This document shows, piece after piece, positions 7,999 to 15,993 of a stretch of 35,388 nucleotides of DNA. Every line of letters begins with the position of its first letter. Positions within the stretch are counted from its first letter, which is position 1. Below the pieces are notes generated by a model. It searched no databases. It was given only the letters and a program-made list of their open reading frames with translations, and was not told the DNA's origin. A program made the position numbers and the translations under genes. Source of the stretch: Spirochaetales bacterium (lineage in GTDB: Bacteria; Spirochaetota; Spirochaetia; JC444; Marispirochaetaceae); contig JAFGQL010000151.1 in assembly GCA_016935695.1 (NCBI GenBank), positions 1 to 35,388 on the forward strand, in the 5' to 3' direction.

Positions 7999-10269
7999 AT
8001 GAATATTCACACCCATATACTGGGGTATCCGCGGATAGGACGACACCGGGAGCTGAAAAAGTCGGTTGAAGGCTACTGGGCGGGAACCCTGGACCGGGAT
8101 GAACTCAAAGCCCGGGCGGCTCTGTTGCGGGAGGGTGCCATCGCGGCCCAGGCAGGGCTGGACATGATCACTTCAGGGGATTTTTCCCTGTATGACCACA
8201 TACTGGATACCAGCTGTCTGGTGGGGAACATACCCCGGCGTTTTGCGTCAATATCCTTTCCGTGGCCGGAAGACCGGGCCTTTGCCCTGGCGCGGGGCCT
8301 TACGATGGACGGGGAAACCATTCAGGCCTGTGAAATGCGGAAGTGGTTTGATACCAATTACCATTACATCGTACCGGAGTTCGACGAACAGACCTCCTTT
8401 GCCCTTGATCAGGATCTTTTTGAAGACCGCTACCCCCAGTCCGCCGGCGGCGGTCCTGTGACCAAAGCGGTCATCTGCGGCCCCCTGACCTATCTGTGGC
8501 TCGGCAAGATGGCCGGGGCAAAGGATTGTTCCCGTCTGGATTTTCTGCCGGGCCTCCTGGCCGTCTACCGGCAGCTGTTGACCGCGCTGAAACGGAAGGG
8601 GTACCAGTGGGTCCAGATGGATGAACCGGCTGCCATCCTGGATTATCTTCCCAGGGCGTGGAAGGCGGCGTATAAGAATGCCTACCGGGTTCTTTCATCG
8701 GTCCCGGAAAGGGAGCGCCCGCGGATACTGTTTACCAGTTATTTTGATCTGCCCCGGTCCGGGGCGGGGTTTCTTGCCGGAATACGCGCCGAGGGTTTTC
8801 ATTTTGACACCAGTGTCATGAAGGGGCGGGGTGACTTCAGGCGGTTCCTTGGCCTGGTGAAACGTCTGGACCCCGCGGCTGTCATTTCCCTGGGCGTCGT
8901 TTCCGGCCGGAATATCTGGAAAACCGATCCGGGCCCCGGGGCTGGGCTTGCCCTCCGGGTGGCGGCTGCAGGCAGGAACGAGATATGGCTGGGGTCCTCC
9001 TGTTCTCTCCTCCATGTGCCCGTATCTGCGGAGGATGAATCCGCCATGGACCCGGCAATTGTAAGCCGCCTCGCTTTTGCCAACGAGAAAATTGCCGAAC
9101 TTTCGTCGCTGAAGGAGCTGGTGCACAACGGGTTTTCTGAAACCGTCAGCGCCGTCTATACTGTGCCGCGGTCAATACGCCTTCGGGTTCCCCGTTTCCG
9201 AAAAAGAGGCTGGTTCTCTGCCCGGGAGCTCCTTCAACGCAGGCGGCTGGCCCTGCCGCTCCTGCCAGCTACCACCATCGGTTCCTTTCCCCAGACAAAG
9301 GACCTGCGGAAGGCCCGCAGGGCCCTTCTTTCCGGCAGCATGGATGAGCATGCCTATGAAGAATTGATGAAAGCCAGCATAAGGGATGTGATCAGGAAGC
9401 AGGAAGAAATCGGGCTGGATGTCCTTGTCCACGGCGAACCGGAACGGAACGACATGGTGGAGTATTTCAGCGCCTTTCTCAACGGCTTCGCGTCCACCAG
9501 CAACGGATGGGTCCAGTCCTACGGGACCCGCTGCGTGAAGCCGCCGATCATCCACGGCGATATTTCCCGGGCCAAAGGTATGACATTGAAGTGGACCGCC
9601 TATGCCGCGTCATTGAGCGAAAAGCCGGTTAAAGGCATGCTCACCGGTCCTGTCACCCTGGTCAAATGGTCGTTTCCCCGGACGGACATCCCCCTGGAAC
9701 ACCAGTATTACCAGGCCGCCTTCGCGGTTGCCGAAGAAGTGGCGGACCTTGATGCCATGGGCATTCCGATCATCCAGATTGATGAGGCGGCGTTCCGGGA
9801 AGCACGCCCCCTGGCCAGCCGCAGTTGGAAACGCTACGGTTCCACGGCGGCCAGGGCATTCCGGATAGCCTCGTCCGCCGCATCCGATGCAACCCAGATA
9901 CACACCCACATGTGTTATTCGGATTTCTCTACCATCCTGAAGGCCGTGAGGGACATGGACGCCGATGTCCTTACCATCGAGACTTCCCGGTCGGAGATGG
10001 AGCTTCTTGATGCGTTTGCTCACCAGAAGGGTTTCCATCAATTCGGCCCCGGTGTCTACGACATTCACAGCCCTGCGGTGCCTCCGGTTACTGTCCTTGA
10101 ACAACGGATCCGCAAGGCACTTGCCTGTATCGGCCCCCGGCGGCTGTGGGTCAACCCGGACTGCGGTCTCAAAACCAGGGCCTGGCCGGAAACGGAACAG
10201 GCCCTGAAGAACATGGTAGCGGCGGCGGTCCGGGTGCGGGCAGGTTTGCAGAAAGCCGGGCGGTCATGA
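7999..10269 (+). CDS. metE: Cobalamin-independent methionine synthase
   Basis: Transfers the methyl group of 5-methyltetrahydrofolate (polyglutamate) to homocysteine in the cytoplasm. At 756 residues it is full length (E. coli 753). The N-terminal domain starts with THILGYPRIGRHRELKK; the C-terminal catalytic domain begins near TTIGSFPQTKDLRKAR. The zinc ligands are all present with the exact E. coli spacing: H637, C639, E661 and C722, and the catalytic His is H690 in YDIHSP. AGGAT precedes the ATG. It is divergent from metR, and its stop codon overlaps the start of the next gene (ATGA), so the methyl-donor gene and the synthase are made together. Confidence 0.96.
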   Translation: MNIHTHILGYPRIGRHRELKKSVEGYWAGTLDRDELKARAALLREGAIAAQAGLDMITSGDFSLYDHILDTSCLVGNIPRRFASISFPWPEDRAFALARGLTMDGETIQACEMRKWFDTNYHYIVPEFDEQTSFALDQDLFEDRYPQSAGGGPVTKAVICGPLTYLWLGKMAGAKDCSRLDFLPGLLAVYRQLLTALKRKGYQWVQMDEPAAILDYLPRAWKAAYKNAYRVLSSVPERERPRILFTSYFDLPRSGAGFLAGIRAEGFHFDTSVMKGRGDFRRFLGLVKRLDPAAVISLGVVSGRNIWKTDPGPGAGLALRVAAAGRNEIWLGSSCSLLHVPVSAEDESAMDPAIVSRLAFANEKIAELSSLKELVHNGFSETVSAVYTVPRSIRLRVPRFRKRGWFSARELLQRRRLALPLLPATTIGSFPQTKDLRKARRALLSGSMDEHAYEELMKASIRDVIRKQEEIGLDVLVHGEPERNDMVEYFSAFLNGFASTSNGWVQSYGTRCVKPPIIHGDISRAKGMTLKWTAYAASLSEKPVKGMLTGPVTLVKWSFPRTDIPLEHQYYQAAFAVAEEVADLDAMGIPIIQIDEAAFREARPLASRSWKRYGSTAARAFRIASSAASDATQIHTHMCYSDFSTILKAVRDMDADVLTIETSRSEMELLDAFAHQKGFHQFGPGVYDIHSPAVPPVTVLEQRIRKALACIGPRRLWVNPDCGLKTRAWPETEQALKNMVAAAVRVRAGLQKAGRS

Positions 10270-11222
10270 AAGAGCTGGCGCTGAAACTGCTTGATCCCGC
10301 CTTTGTTCCGGTCTTGTTTGGTCTTACGCCGCCAAAAGAAGGCACCTGCGGGGAGAAACTCCTCCGGATGAACACCCGCCGGGCCGAAAGACTGAAGGCC
10401 CCCGGCCTGGACGGCCTGTGCATATATGAGGTCCAGGATGAGAGGGCCAGGGCAGGGAGCGGACGGATCTTTGCGCCCGGAGGGTACATGGACACCGCAG
10501 CTTACCGCCGGAGCCTTGGAGGCGTGACCGATTATGAGTGCATCAGCTGCTGTGCCGTCGGCCCCCTGTCTGTAGGTCAGCTGAAAAGCAGGATCCGGGC
10601 CCAGGGGAAGGAACCGGTCGTCCTTGTCGGTCCGGTGTCCAGGAGCGTTCCTGTCCGTACCGCCCTGAAGGAGGCATTCAGTATAGCCGCGGAACTTGAG
10701 GCTCCGCCCCTTACCGGCGCCGTCTGTATTCCTGAACGCTCCTCCGGGTGCGGGAACGAGGCGGAACGAATGCTGGCTAAGGCTTCCTGGGGCGCCGGTT
10801 TTTTCATTACCCAGTGCATCTATGACCCGGACCAGGCTCAAGCCCTTTTGGCTTCATACGCCCAGGGATGCCGGCGGGAGGGAACACTGCCCAGGAAAAT
10901 CCTGTTTACCCTGTCGCCGGCGGGTTCCCGTGAAACACTGCAATTTATGGGCTGGCTGGGCATAAAGGTGCCCCAACATACTGAAAGGCGCATCCTCTGT
11001 GCCCATGATCCCCTTGCCCAGTCAGTACAGGTCCTTGAAGAGAATGCTCTGGTTCTGGCAGAAAGCTGCCGCTGCCTGGGCCTGTCCTTCGGTTTCAATG
11101 TGGAAAGCGTTGTGTCCAGGAAAAATGAGTTTCTTGCCGCAGCGGCACTGGCAGCATCGCTTAAGAAGGTTTTTGAAAAAGCGGCTTTATGTCCCCGGGT
11201 CACAATGTGTTCTGTTGTGTAA
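10266..11222 (+). CDS. Methylenetetrahydrofolate reductase-like protein
   Basis: A 318-residue (beta/alpha)8 protein related to MetF, which makes 5-methyl-THF for MetE. The C-terminal half is recognisable: GAGFFITQCIYD parallels the flavin-barrel motif GADYLITQLFFD, followed by LQFMGWLGIKVPQ and GLSFGFNVESV. The N-terminal FEFFPP motif, whose Glu is catalytic in E. coli MetF, is replaced by FGLTPP (18-23). The frame is open upstream to 10146, but the ATG at 10266 overlapping the metE stop gives translational coupling. Position in the met operon argues for methyl-THF supply; the missing motif means mechanism or cofactor could differ. Confidence 0.75.
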   Translation: MKELALKLLDPAFVPVLFGLTPPKEGTCGEKLLRMNTRRAERLKAPGLDGLCIYEVQDERARAGSGRIFAPGGYMDTAAYRRSLGGVTDYECISCCAVGPLSVGQLKSRIRAQGKEPVVLVGPVSRSVPVRTALKEAFSIAAELEAPPLTGAVCIPERSSGCGNEAERMLAKASWGAGFFITQCIYDPDQAQALLASYAQGCRREGTLPRKILFTLSPAGSRETLQFMGWLGIKVPQHTERRILCAHDPLAQSVQVLEENALVLAESCRCLGLSFGFNVESVVSRKNEFLAAAALAASLKKVFEKAALCPRVTMCSVV

Positions 11223-11239
11223 TTATCCGGGTTTGACAT

Positions 11240-11743
11240 TCAACCTATTGCTGCCGCAAGCCTTGAAACCCATGCGGCGATACGTTCATCCGTTACGCCG
11301 CTCTGGTTATCTTCATCGATGACCAGGCCCGCGAAGCTGTTATCCGTTTCTGATGCCTTGGAGGAATCAAAGGTGTAACCGTCTGCCGGCCAGCTGCCGA
11401 TAAGCGACGCGTTCGCGGATAAAAGGGCGTCCTTAAGGATTCCCACCGCGTCGCAGAATGAATCTGCATACCCCTCCTGATCGCCAGTCCCGAAGACGGC
11501 TCCTTTCTTGCCCTTCAGGTTCAGGTTTTTCAGCCCGCCAAGTTTGGCCTCCCAGTCGTCCTGGATATCGCCTGTACCCTAGGTGGAAGACCCCAGAATA
11601 ATGACATCAAAGGCCGCGATTTCTTCAATTGCGGTCTCCGAGATGTCTTTGCACGCAGATCCCGGAAGAAGCTTGTGTATTTTTTCTGCAACCATTTTTG
11701 TGTTGCCCGTTGAAGAGCCGTAGAAAATTCCTATGGAACTCAT
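11240..11743 (-). pseudogene. Flavodoxin interrupted by one amber codon
   Basis: Reading through a single TAG (11581-11579) gives a 167-residue long-chain-type flavodoxin. The FMN phosphate loop GSSTGNT (9-15) opens the protein, and the 50s loop reads GSST-stop-GTGDIQDDW. The stop replaces codon 55, where flavodoxins have the Trp that stacks on the FMN ring (TGG to TAG, one base). The rest, including GKKGAVFGTGDQEGYADSFCDAVG and a normal C-terminus, is intact and in frame, so this is a fresh lesion, a sequencing error, or read-through. ATG 11743 has GGAG upstream. Neighbouring ferric-reductase genes would be natural electron partners. Confidence 0.88.
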
Positions 11744-11761
11744 ATTCACTCCTTTTGTGTG

Positions 11762-11790
11762 TTGACATACCACTAAGCTGAAGTTAATAT
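11762..11790 (+). promoter_or_regulatory. Strong sigma-70 promoter for the redox genes
   Basis: TTGACA (11762-11767), a 17-base spacer and TAATAT (11785-11790) form a near-consensus promoter pointing to the plus-strand gene at 11973, leaving a leader of about 175 bases. The -10 overlaps an inverted repeat shared with the divergent flavodoxin gene. Confidence 0.55.
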
Positions 11791-11798
11791 TAGTTAAC
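11783..11798. promoter_or_regulatory. Palindromic operator candidate GTTAA-N6-TTAAC
   Basis: A perfect 5+5 inverted repeat overlapping the plus-strand -10 and lying 40 bases upstream of the flavodoxin start. A protein bound here would affect both divergent transcripts. The regulator is not identifiable from the sequence. Confidence 0.4.
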
Positions 11799-11972
11799 TG
11801 CCAAGTCAAGCAGACCCTCAGCACTTGTTTCGCTGGGGAATATGCTTCAAAGCTGAATTTAGAACGCACAGCACATTCAGGAATAGATAATCTTCTCTAT
11901 ATAAGAAAAAAATTATTTACTATTTCAGACGCCGGAGATACTTTATTAAAGAATATTATATAGGAGCGTGTC

Positions 11973-12455
11973 ATGAAAAAATCAGTACTTGTGCTGTTGT
12001 TGTTGGTTCTTGCGTACATGAGTGTAATGGCTTTGGTCGGTGATTATGGTCCTGTGAACGGCGATATCAAGGTTCTAGTAGCCTATGAACCTACCAGATT
12101 CAAGAACAGACTTGTGGAAAACCTTGTGGATTTGTTGGTTGAAAAGAATTACTCGGTGAAGGTTGTCAATCACAAGAAAGGCGAGCTGGATGACTATAAT
12201 GCCGGAGATTTCGACGCAGTTTTCATCACAAACAGCGGGGCCCTGGCAAGGGTGAGGCCGGCAGTGGTCAGCTGGTTAACGGCAAACGGGTCAGATCCGG
12301 AAAACGTGTTTGTGCATACCACCCAGACTACCGTGTGGGAACCTCAGATTGAGGTGGACGGAACGACATCGGCATCCCTTACCGGCAGGGATTCCATAGA
12401 GAAATTGGCGCAGGAGTTTTCGGCACTGATTTCGAATATAGCCGAACGTGAGTAG
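11973..12455 (+). CDS. Membrane-anchored flavodoxin-like protein
   Basis: A 160-residue protein with an N-terminal hydrophobic segment (about 3-22) followed by a small alpha/beta domain. The pattern KVLVAYEP, then FDAVFITNSGAL and NVFVHTTQ, resembles a flavodoxin-like fold, but the phosphate-binding loop (S/T-x-T-G-x-T) is absent: the equivalent stretch is YEPTRFKNRL. FMN binding is therefore doubtful. It is 20 bases upstream of the ferric-reductase gene and likely co-transcribed, so a role as its accessory or electron-transfer partner is plausible. Start supported by AGGAG eight bases upstream. Function is inferred, not recognised. Confidence 0.6.
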   Translation: MKKSVLVLLLLVLAYMSVMALVGDYGPVNGDIKVLVAYEPTRFKNRLVENLVDLLVEKNYSVKVVNHKKGELDDYNAGDFDAVFITNSGALARVRPAVVSWLTANGSDPENVFVHTTQTTVWEPQIEVDGTTSASLTGRDSIEKLAQEFSALISNIAERE

Positions 12456-12475
12456 ACGGGTAACGGGGAACGTTC

Positions 12476-13819
12476 ATGAAAAAACTGTTGTGGTTTTCAG
12501 CTGCCCTGTTTAGCCCTGTACCGGCCCTTCTGCTGTACTTTGGGCTGGATTTCACCCATCTGAACGACCCCTTTTCCTTGTCCATGTTCATAGGGCTGAT
12601 TTCATACACTTATTTTATGGTGGTTCTCATCATTTCCGGCAGGATAAAGGCCCTGGACAGGATGTACGGCCACGACAGGGTTATGAAGTTTCACAGCTAT
12701 CTTGCCGTAACCGCAGTGGTGCTTGCTGTCGCCCACCGGCAGATCAAAATTCAGGTTTTTCCCTTTACCAACATGCAAATCATGTTCGGGATGGTCGCAC
12801 TAACAGGTTTTATGGTCATTACTTTCCTTACTGTTTTTCTTATGGTTCCCAATATGCTCCATAGAATAAGAGCGTTGGACCGGTTGAGAATTACCGTAAA
12901 TACCAATTTAAGACTGGACTACAGTATCCTCAAGGTGATTCATAATTTCTTTGTTGTCGCCGTGTTGGCATTGTCTGTACACGTGCTGCTGGCATCCAGT
13001 ACCCTGGAAAACTGGTACCGGATGATATATATCGGTGGCTTGGCCGCCTTTGCCTGTTGGACCTGGATTCACCACAAGCTTGTAAGGCCGTTCATGAACG
13101 GTCGCAAAGGTTTTTTCGTGGAATCCGTTACGGCGGTTTCCGACAACATCACAGAGATACAGATAAAGGCCTCGGGTACAGCAAAGCTGCCCGCATACAA
13201 GGCCGGACAGTTTGCTTTCTTCAGTTTTAAGGGAAAAAACCTGGGAAACGAAGAGCATCCGTTTACCATTTCCTCGTCCCCCGGGGACGACACCATTACC
13301 TTTAGCGCAAAGGATTTGGGTGACTACTCTGCAAAATTGCGCACTGTTCTTCCCGGTACCCCGGTAAGAATGGACGGTCCCTATGGTGTTTTCAATCTTC
13401 CCCCTCATTCAAGGAAACCGCTTCTCTTTGTAGCCGGAGGAATAGGAATAACGCCTTTTCTTTCGATCTTGAAGGACATCAAAGGAAAAGGTTTCCCGAA
13501 TGCAATCAATCTATTTTGGGGCGTGAGGACCAAAGCCGATTTAGTCTATGACGGTCAACTCAATGACCTGCAAAATGAAATTGACGGCTTCTCCTATACG
13601 CCTGTCATTTCGCAGGAAACGGTACAACCCTCAGACGGTAGAATGAAATCCGGTCATATTAATGATCACCTGATAGTGGAGAGTCTCGGCAGGGACTTGT
13701 CCGATTACCTTGTATATCTCTGCGGTCCTGTTCCCATGATGCGGAAACTGGTCAAGGTCCTGAGGAAACTCAAGGTAAGAAAATCCAATATTCATTTTGA
13801 ACAGTTTTCTTTAGGGTGA
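12476..13819 (+). CDS. Ferric-reductase-type transmembrane flavocytochrome
   Basis: A 447-residue NOX/FRE-type oxidoreductase that moves electrons from NAD(P)H through FAD and two haems across the membrane. About six hydrophobic helices (1-205) carry two His pairs with classic spacing: H73/H87 and H156/H169, the expected ligands of two b haems. The FAD domain has HPFTISS (261-267) and GPYG; the nucleotide domain has GGIGITP (321-327) and LCGPVPMM, and it ends with FEQFSLG. The likely acceptor is ferric iron or another extracytoplasmic oxidant. Codon use here looks less GC-rich than in the met genes. Confidence 0.87.
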   Translation: MKKLLWFSAALFSPVPALLLYFGLDFTHLNDPFSLSMFIGLISYTYFMVVLIISGRIKALDRMYGHDRVMKFHSYLAVTAVVLAVAHRQIKIQVFPFTNMQIMFGMVALTGFMVITFLTVFLMVPNMLHRIRALDRLRITVNTNLRLDYSILKVIHNFFVVAVLALSVHVLLASSTLENWYRMIYIGGLAAFACWTWIHHKLVRPFMNGRKGFFVESVTAVSDNITEIQIKASGTAKLPAYKAGQFAFFSFKGKNLGNEEHPFTISSSPGDDTITFSAKDLGDYSAKLRTVLPGTPVRMDGPYGVFNLPPHSRKPLLFVAGGIGITPFLSILKDIKGKGFPNAINLFWGVRTKADLVYDGQLNDLQNEIDGFSYTPVISQETVQPSDGRMKSGHINDHLIVESLGRDLSDYLVYLCGPVPMMRKLVKVLRKLKVRKSNIHFEQFSLG

Positions 13820-13829
13820 CCGGTCTTGA

Positions 13830-13843
13830 GCCACCGCGGTGGC
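13830..13843. other. Perfect palindrome at a convergent gene junction
   Basis: GCCACCGCGGTGGC is a perfect 14-base palindrome in the 74-base gap between the ferric reductase and the convergent ABC ATPase. It overlaps a looser GGCCA/TGGCC repeat (13841-13865). There is no T-run, so a classical terminator is not supported, but some 3'-end function is plausible. Confidence 0.3.
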
Positions 13844-13893
13844 CAGCTCTTACCCGCGGTTGGCCTGCTTAAGGGGCTGTCCGCGGTTTTACG

Positions 13894-14622
13894 TCAGGCG
13901 GGGCTGTCCATGATACCCTTTATATAGTCCTCCGGAGAGGCCATCCCGCTCCACTCCTTCCTGTGAAGATCCCCCGCAATACGGCCGTCTTTCATGACCA
14001 GGACCCGCTGGGAGAGATACAGTGCCTCACTAATATCATGGGTAACAAACAGGGTAGTGCTTTTGGTCGTATTCCAGATTATCTTCATTTCCTTCTGAAG
14101 TCTTTCCCGGGTAATTGCGTCCAGGGCCGAGAAGGGTTCATCCAGGAGCATGAAGCCGGATGTCTGACACAGCGCCCTGGCCAGTCCGGCCCGCTGGGCC
14201 ATGCCGCCGGAAAGCTCGTGGGGCCATGCTTTCTTTCGGCTTTCAAGCCCTACAAGTGTAAGGCTTTCGTCTATGAGGCGTTCCCTTTCCGCTTTGCTGG
14301 CCGCGAGATCGTGACGGTGGCGAAGGGCGGCGCGGAGGTTCTTTTGCACAGTCAGCCAGGGGAGAAGCCGGGGGTCCTGGAAGACCAGTGCGGGGAATGC
14401 CCCTGCCGGATGTATGTCTACACTGCCTTCATCGGGGGATTCAAGACCTGCGATGAGCCGCAGCAGGGTCGTTTTTCCGCAGCCGCTGTGGCCGACAAGG
14501 GCAGTGAAGCTGCCTTCATTGAGCTTCAGGGTTACCGAATTCACCGCCTGCACCGGTTCCCCCTTTTGCCGGAATGTCTTGGAAAGATGTTTCAGGGTCA
14601 CCACGGGCGCGGCGCTCACCAT
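13894..14622 (-). CDS. NitT/TauT-type ABC transporter ATPase
   Basis: Cytoplasmic ATPase of a SsuB/TauB-like importer, 242 residues. Walker A is GHSGCGKT (44-51), Q-loop VFQDPRLLPWLTV, signature LSGGM, Walker B FMLLDEP followed by FSALD, and switch His in FVTHD. The FQDPRLLPW stretch is typical of nitrate/sulfonate/taurine-type ATPases. It overlaps the end of the permease gene by seven bases and is the last gene of a four-gene minus-strand operon with the permease, an extra unknown protein and a binding protein. Substrate cannot be told from the ATPase. Confidence 0.93.
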   Translation of the reverse strand: MVSAAPVVTLKHLSKTFRQKGEPVQAVNSVTLKLNEGSFTALVGHSGCGKTTLLRLIAGLESPDEGSVDIHPAGAFPALVFQDPRLLPWLTVQKNLRAALRHRHDLAASKAERERLIDESLTLVGLESRKKAWPHELSGGMAQRAGLARALCQTSGFMLLDEPFSALDAITRERLQKEMKIIWNTTKSTTLFVTHDISEALYLSQRVLVMKDGRIAGDLHRKEWSGMASPEDYIKGIMDSPA

Positions 14623-15398
14623 TTTTGGTCCTCCTCCAGGTCCTTCCAGGGAACAAGGGCGTTAAAGAGTTTCAGCAACAGCCTGTCCAGAATGATGCCG
14701 CAGACGCCGAGGGTGAAGATACCCACGAAGACACGGTCTATCCTGCCCATTTCCTGGGAGTCCAGTATCAGATAACCGACTCCCGAAGCGGCAGCGATCA
14801 TCTCGGCACCCATCAGGGCCCGCCAGCAGTAACTCACCCCAAGCTGTATGCCGGTGAGGAAGGCCGGAAACGCCGATGGAAACAGCACAAAACGTATGTA
14901 TTCCATATGGTTGAACCTGAGGGACCGGGCCAGTTCCCGCCATTTTTCGTCGACATTGTTCAATCCGCCCAAAAGACTCAAAAACACGGGGAAAAACGAG
15001 GCCATGACAATGACCGCCGTTTTTGAGGCTTCCCCTATACCGAACCAGAGAATAAGCAGGGGAATAGCGGCCAGGGGCGGCACCGACCGGAGGAACTCAA
15101 GGGGCGCTTTTAACAGCAGCTTTACCCCGGGCAGGGCGTGTATGAGGAAACTCAGGGGCAGCGCTGCCAGGAGGGTGATGGAAAACCCCCCGGCTATCCG
15201 GAGGAAGCTCACCCCCAGATGGCGCGGCAACGCCCCGCTTTGTATCAGATCCGCCGCGGTACGGGCGACCTTGAGGGGGGAGGGCAGCAGATAGGGATGA
15301 ACCCATTCAAAGGCGGATGCGGCATGCCACAGCAGGACCAGTATCACCGGAACCGCCGCGGCGATTGCGAATCGGCCCGGGTAAGGCAGCCGTTTCAT
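14616..15398 (-). CDS. NitT/TauT-type ABC transporter permease
   Basis: Integral membrane permease of 260 residues with about six helices. The EAA loop is recognisable around EKWRELARSLRFNHMEYIRFVLFPSAFP (about 150-178), and LRSVPPLAAIPLLILWFGIG is a hallmark of the SsuC/TauC group. ATGA overlap with the upstream gene and seven-base overlap with the ATPase gene show tight operon structure. It would form the pore as a homodimer. Imports a small anionic or nitrogen/sulfur-containing compound in characterised relatives; here the solute is unknown. Confidence 0.92.
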   Translation of the reverse strand: MKRLPYPGRFAIAAAVPVILVLLWHAASAFEWVHPYLLPSPLKVARTAADLIQSGALPRHLGVSFLRIAGGFSITLLAALPLSFLIHALPGVKLLLKAPLEFLRSVPPLAAIPLLILWFGIGEASKTAVIVMASFFPVFLSLLGGLNNVDEKWRELARSLRFNHMEYIRFVLFPSAFPAFLTGIQLGVSYCWRALMGAEMIAAASGVGYLILDSQEMGRIDRVFVGIFTLGVCGIILDRLLLKLFNALVPWKDLEEDQKW

Positions 15399-15985
15399 AA
15401 GGTTTTGTATGCCTCCAGGCCGTACCAGGTGGGTGAAGCCGGGCTTTTCAGAGGAAATGGGCTCATCGCTGCCGAAGTAAACATATCATGAGGACAGGCC
15501 ATCATCTCGGCAGTCTTTTTCTGTTTATAGGCCATATACTCATTATATCCCGGCTGGCCGGGAACCAGGGCCTGAAAGTTTTTTACCTGGCGGCGGAATT
15601 CGTCGTCGGCGAAGCCATCAATAAGGGTGTAGGACCGTCGTTTACCCTCGCACTGAACCTCAAAGTAAAACCGGCCTGTGTTGGCGGCCGGTGCGTTTTC
15701 GGGCCCCGCATCGATATCCAGAACAAACCGTCCGGGATACAGACTCGGGATGCGGGTAATGAGTTCAACACATTCCAATACCCCTCTTCCCGGAAAGGCG
15801 GTCAGAAACCCGAGGGTTTCCCTGCCGGGCGGGCGCACAGGAGACATTTCCCGGAAAGCCTGTTCAAAAAGGCGGATGCAAAGGGCCGTGGCGATAATCT
15901 GGGAAGGTCCGCAGTAGGCGAACAGCTGCTGGTAATGTATGCGCAGCTCTGTGTTGTAATCGGTCAGGGATATTGCATGCTCCAT
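15395..15985 (-). CDS. Unknown protein inside NitT-type ABC operon
   Basis: A 196-residue soluble protein without signal peptide or membrane segment, placed between the binding protein (8-base gap) and the permease (ATGA overlap). I do not firmly recognise it. The stretches HYQQLFAYCGPSQIIATAL and FLTAFPGRGVLECVELITRI could correspond to the HGHxCPG and acidic/CG segments of FmdE-like proteins, which bind metals, but the Cys/His ligands are mostly replaced. Such a gene is not part of standard nitrate or sulfonate importers, so it may act on or sense the imported compound. Coding status is solid from the overlaps on both sides. Confidence 0.6.
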   Translation of the reverse strand: MEHAISLTDYNTELRIHYQQLFAYCGPSQIIATALCIRLFEQAFREMSPVRPPGRETLGFLTAFPGRGVLECVELITRIPSLYPGRFVLDIDAGPENAPAANTGRFYFEVQCEGKRRSYTLIDGFADDEFRRQVKNFQALVPGQPGYNEYMAYKQKKTAEMMACPHDMFTSAAMSPFPLKSPASPTWYGLEAYKTL

Positions 15986-15993
15986 TACTGCGT

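Noticed and set aside
13820-13893. Bidirectional intrinsic terminator between the ferric reductase and ABC ATPase genes.
   Set aside because: Palindromes are present, but there is no T-run on either strand.
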